This document shows, in pieces, positions 61,195 to 64,000 of a DNA stretch of 64,000 nt. The notes beneath the pieces are model-generated. The model worked only from the letters and a program-made list of their open reading frames with translations, was not told the DNA's origin and did not search any database. The DNA comes from Embleya scabrispora DSM 41855 (GTDB lineage: Bacteria; Actinomycetota; Actinomycetes; Streptomycetales; Streptomycetaceae): assembly GCF_000372745.1 (NCBI RefSeq), contig NZ_KB889695.1, forward strand, positions 1 to 64,000. The letters run 5' to 3'. How positions within the stretch are numbered: position 1 is the stretch's first letter; every line of letters begins with the position of its first letter. The translations under genes were made by a program, and so were the position numbers.

Positions 61195-62055
61195 GTTGAC
61201 GTGGTGGCGGACGAACGGCGAGAGACGGGCGACGTCCTCGTCGCGGACGTCGAACCCGTCCGCGCGTAGCTTCGTGACGGCGGCGTCCATGTAGCGGGTG
61301 TTGAACAGCACCAGCGCGTTCAGGACCAGGCCCAGCGCCCCGATCTGGTCCTCCATGCCGTCCTGGTAGCGCTGGTACAGCTGCCCGTGCTTGCCATGGA
61401 AGATCTTGCGGGCCAGCGCATGCCAGCCCTCCTGGAGATTGGCCTGGACCTTGATCTGGCGGCGGTAGCCGGGCTCGTCGGCCAAGCGCAGGATGTGCAG
61501 GGTCTTGGAGATCCGCCCGTAGTGCGCGATGGCGTCGCCCAGCGGGGTGGGGCGGCCGTCGCGCGACAGCATCCGGATGACGTCGTACGCGCGCACCGCG
61601 CCGGTGTGGATGGAGCCGATGATCCGCAGGATGTCGTCCCAGTGCCGGGCGATCCGGTCTGGGTCGATCCGGCCGCGAGCCGCGTCCTCGAACGCCCCGT
61701 AGTCGGCGGTGCGGTCGATCCGCCACATCTTCTGGTGGGGCAGGTCGGCCAGTTGCGGAGCGTACGCGAATCCGGCCAAGGTCAGGAGCCCGAAGACGAT
61801 GTCGCTGTACGAGGCCGTGTCGGTGACGATCATCTCCGGGCGCTTGCCGCCGTCGCGGTCGTAGAGCACGTCCAGCACGTACAGCGAGTCGCGCGGGGTG
61901 CCGGCCACCACTTTGCCGCCCAGCCCGGCGGCTTGGTCGTTGAGCAGGTTCAGCCACGTCGCGCCGCCGCGGCGCCCGAAGTAGCGCGGGTTCGGCCGCG
62001 CGTACACCGACGGCACCGGCACCACGAACCGCATACCGTCCACCGAGGCGACTAG
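61195..62055 (-). pseudogene. Tn3-family transposase, middle C-terminal piece
   Basis: The minus strand reads (G)LVASVDGMRFVVPVPSVYAR ... GGATWLNLLNDQAAGLGGKV ... RPEMIVTDTASYSDIVFGLL ... ARLSPFVRHHVN. It contains the first two catalytic Asp regions of the Tn3 DDE domain (SVDGMRF, TDTASYSD). The IS5-family element at 62056 cuts it off from the N-terminal piece and the Tn554-like element from the last 30 residues. The CTAG at 62052-62055 is one copy of the IS5 target duplication. Confidence 0.88.
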
Positions 62056-63042
62056 AGCGTGTCCTGCGGATCATCTGATCGTTGTATTAATCGTGGATGG
62101 TCGGGGTGATTTGACGGATGAGGAGTGGGAGTGGCTGCGGCCGCTCCTGCCCGAGGTGGGTCGTCGGGGCGGTCGGTGGCGTGATCACCGGCAGGTGATC
62201 GACGGTGTGCTGTTCCGGACCCGGACGGGGACGCAGTGGCGTGATCTGCCGGAGCGGTTCGGGCCGTGGAAGACGGTGCACGAACGGCATCGCCGCTGGT
62301 CCGCGGACGGCACGTGGGAGCGATTGCTGCGCGCGATCCGGACGAAAGCCGATGCGGCGGGCGGCATCGACTGGGACGTCTCGGTCGACTCCTCGACCGT
62401 GCGCGTGCACCCCCACGCAGCCGGCGCGCGGGTTGCCCCGCCGCCGATCCCGGCCCAAAAGGGGGCCCGGAATCGGACCGAGCGGGACGCGACGGTGCTG
62501 CGGGGCCTGGCCGACCGCCTGGCGGAGGTGGTGAGGCGGGCGAGCAACTCGGCCGGTCCCGAGGCGGGTTCACCACCAAGGTCCATCCGTGCGCCGACGG
62601 GAGATGCCGTCTCCTCTCCCTCGTCCCGACACCCGGCCAATGGGGCGACAGTCCGCAGTTCGAGGCCGTGTTGGAAGGTGTTCGCGTTCCGCGGGTCGGG
62701 CCGGGCAGACCCCGCACCCGACCCGACAGCGTCAGCGCCGACAAGGCCTACAGCTCCCGGGACAACCGCCGCCACCTGCGGCGACGCAGGATCCCGCACA
62801 CCATCCCCGAACCCGACGACCAAATCGCCAACCGTCGCAGACGCGGTTCCGCCGGAGGACGACCCACCGGATTCGACGAGGACCGCTACAAGAAACGCAA
62901 CGTCGTCGAGCGCGCCATCGGCCGCCTGAAACAGTTCCGCGGCGTGGCGACCCGATACGACAAACGCGGCTACGTCTTCCACGGCACCGTCATCTTCGCG
63001 GCCCTGATCATCTGGCTCCGCACATGATCCGCAGGACAGAAC
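62056..63042 (+). mobile_element. IS5-family insertion sequence (987 bp)
   Basis: The element is flanked by CTAG direct repeats (62052-62055 and 63043-63046). The ends share TGTCCTGCGGATCAT as inverted repeat (62060-62074, and its complement near 63022-63037). It encodes one transposase read in two frames. It lies in the Tn3 transposase gene; taking it out with one CTAG rejoins AWGGG to LVASVDGMRF, the family consensus. Confidence 0.9.
62093..63027 (+). CDS. IS5-family transposase (two frames, probable -1 frameshift)
   Basis: Frame 1 from GTG 62093 reads DLTDEEWEWLRPLLPEVGRR, then VIDGVLFRTRTGTQWRDLPE, then WDVSVDSSTVRVHPHAAG with the first catalytic Asp. The continuation is in the -1 frame: GRSRGGFTTKVHPCADGRCR, SADKAYSSRDNRRHLRRRRI (second Asp) and YKKRNVVERAIGRLKQFRGV (Glu), stop at 63027. 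AAAAGGGGG at 62457-62465 reads CAA AAG GGG in the first frame and allows simultaneous -1 slippage. The fused product is 311 aa, the normal size for the family. Confidence 0.85.
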
Positions 63043-63046
63043 CTAG

Positions 63047-64000
63047 CCCGCCGCCCCACGCGGTCGCGAGCGGGATCGACGCCTGGTGCTCGATCAGCGT
63101 GGCGTTCGCTGCCCGATACGTCGCAAGGCGCAGGTACGTCTGGTCGACGTGGGACAGCGTGCCGTACTTCAGCGCGTCGACGCCGCCGATCGCCGGGGTG
63201 TAGCCGACGTTGCAGCCGTGCGCAACCAGCAGCGCGGCGATCGTGATGTGCAGGTCCTTCAGCCGGGCCTCGCCGCCGGTGACCGAGGTGAACGCGGCGT
63301 CAGCGCCGGTCCAGGAGAACACCTCCAACAAAACCTCGGGCAGGTCCACGCGCGGCAGCATCGCGTTCACCGCCGCCCGAAGATCCAGCAGGGAGGCGGG
63401 TTCGGGCTCCGGTTCCAGCGCCGCGAAGTGCAGCCTTCCCGCGTCGTCGACGGTGATCTGCGCGTTGTCCGGCAGCCGCGCGGCGACCTCGCGGTACGTG
63501 CCGTCCAGCAGCGCGGCCCGCGCCGTCAGGTGCCCGCCCGGCTCCCCGGGCAGGCTGAGCGACGCCAGCACGGTCGGCTTCGCCTGCTCCCATGCGTCCC
63601 CGGCGAGCAGCTTCGCCCGCGGGTCGCCCCACTTGGAGGAGTTATTCGCGAACACCTCCTGCTGGCGCAGCATCCGGTGGAACTGCTCCAGCACGCAGAA
63701 CACGTACGCCTTCCAGTCCACCGTCCCCGGCTCCAGGCCCGGCGCGGACAGCACCAGGCGCCGCCACGACCCGACCAACAGGGTGTCGATCTCGGCAGGG
63801 CCGACCTTCTTGCGGCCCATCAGGTCCGGCAGCGTCTTCAACGCGGCCAGCACCGGCGCGCCTTCCGGGGTCGCGCCGAAGTCCACGGCCCGGACGAGCA
63901 GCTTCAAGAACGGCCGCACCGTGCCGAACCGGGACACCAGCAGCGCCCGCCACGCCGCATCCGCGTCCGAGTCCAGCGGCGGCGTCAGCTCGAACAGCGC
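63047..64000 (-). pseudogene. Tn3-family transposase, upstream piece (runs off the window)
   Basis: The minus strand is open from the window edge (ALFELTPPLDSDADAAWRAL, LVSRFGTVRPFLKLLVRAVD) to LKYGTLSHVDQTYLRLATYR and LIEHQASIPLATAWGGG, where the IS5-family element begins. This is the region before the DDE core of a Tn3 transposase different from that at 49482. Together with 61195-62055 and 57725-57817 it forms one uninterrupted frame once both insertions are removed. N-terminus and terminal repeat lie beyond 64000. Confidence 0.88.

Overview
The window is GC-rich DNA with strong G/C third-position bias, frequent GTG starts and many ATGA/GTGA start-stop overlaps. Together with the gene families (TgmB/TgmC grasp-peptide enzymes, a LysM-BTAD regulator, SCO6880-type secretion genes, Streptomyces-type Tn3 transposons) this points to a streptomycete or close relative (Streptomyces, Kitasatospora or Embleya). 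The replicon type cannot be decided from sequence alone.

Layout. (1) 1-3300: two blocks of one type I-E-like CRISPR repeat (29-nt repeat, 32-nt spacers) enclose a remnant of a grasp-modified RiPP system (tgmA tail, tgmB, tgmC). (2) 3861-15216: a tightly packed Tad/Flp pilus operon on the + strand (SAF protein, TadZ, TadA, TadB, TadC, a Flp-like pilin, three TadE/TadG-like pseudopilins) ending in a 1347-aa membrane protein that joins LysM domains to a BTAD-type transcription factor. (3) 15302-20267: a defence-flavoured stretch in which two leader-bearing CRISPR arrays flank an HNH nuclease and a PD-(D/E)XK-DUF2075 helicase. (4) 20538-22393: a frameshifted lipoprotein and a small unknown protein. 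(5) 22465-29829: a minus-strand cluster (2OG dioxygenase, frameshifted FAD oxidoreductase, ACP-fused hexapeptide acyltransferase, NUDIX, DegT aminotransferase, Gfo/Idh/MocA dehydrogenase) with a divergent, frameshifted XRE regulator. It looks like an uncharacterised 2,3-diamino-sugar or amino-acid-derived small-molecule cluster. (6) 29882-30657: a broken tyrosine integrase. (7) 31794-45971: a type IV secretion locus (sigma-like protein, ParA-like, two-TM pilin-like, VirB8-like, VirB6-like with novel Cys repeats, SCO6880/PrgI protein, VirB4 ATPase, coupling ATPase, lipoprotein, three-domain peptidoglycan hydrolase) with no relaxase in view. (8) 46067-64000: mobile-element territory: a two-repeat CRISPR, an IS110 copy with a structured upstream region, a complete Tn3-family transposon (49359-55011, 5-bp target duplication GTAGA) inside a serine recombinase gene, an integrase, and a second Tn3 transposase gene split by both a Tn554-like two-recombinase element (57818-61194) and an IS5-family element (62056-63042). 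Removing both insertions on paper restores one uninterrupted reading frame.

The five CRISPR arrays share one repeat and orientation, but no cas gene is present, so they would depend on Cas proteins encoded elsewhere. Several single-base frameshifts fall in otherwise intact genes between 20 and 31 kb and in the IS110 copy. They may be recent decay or assembly errors.
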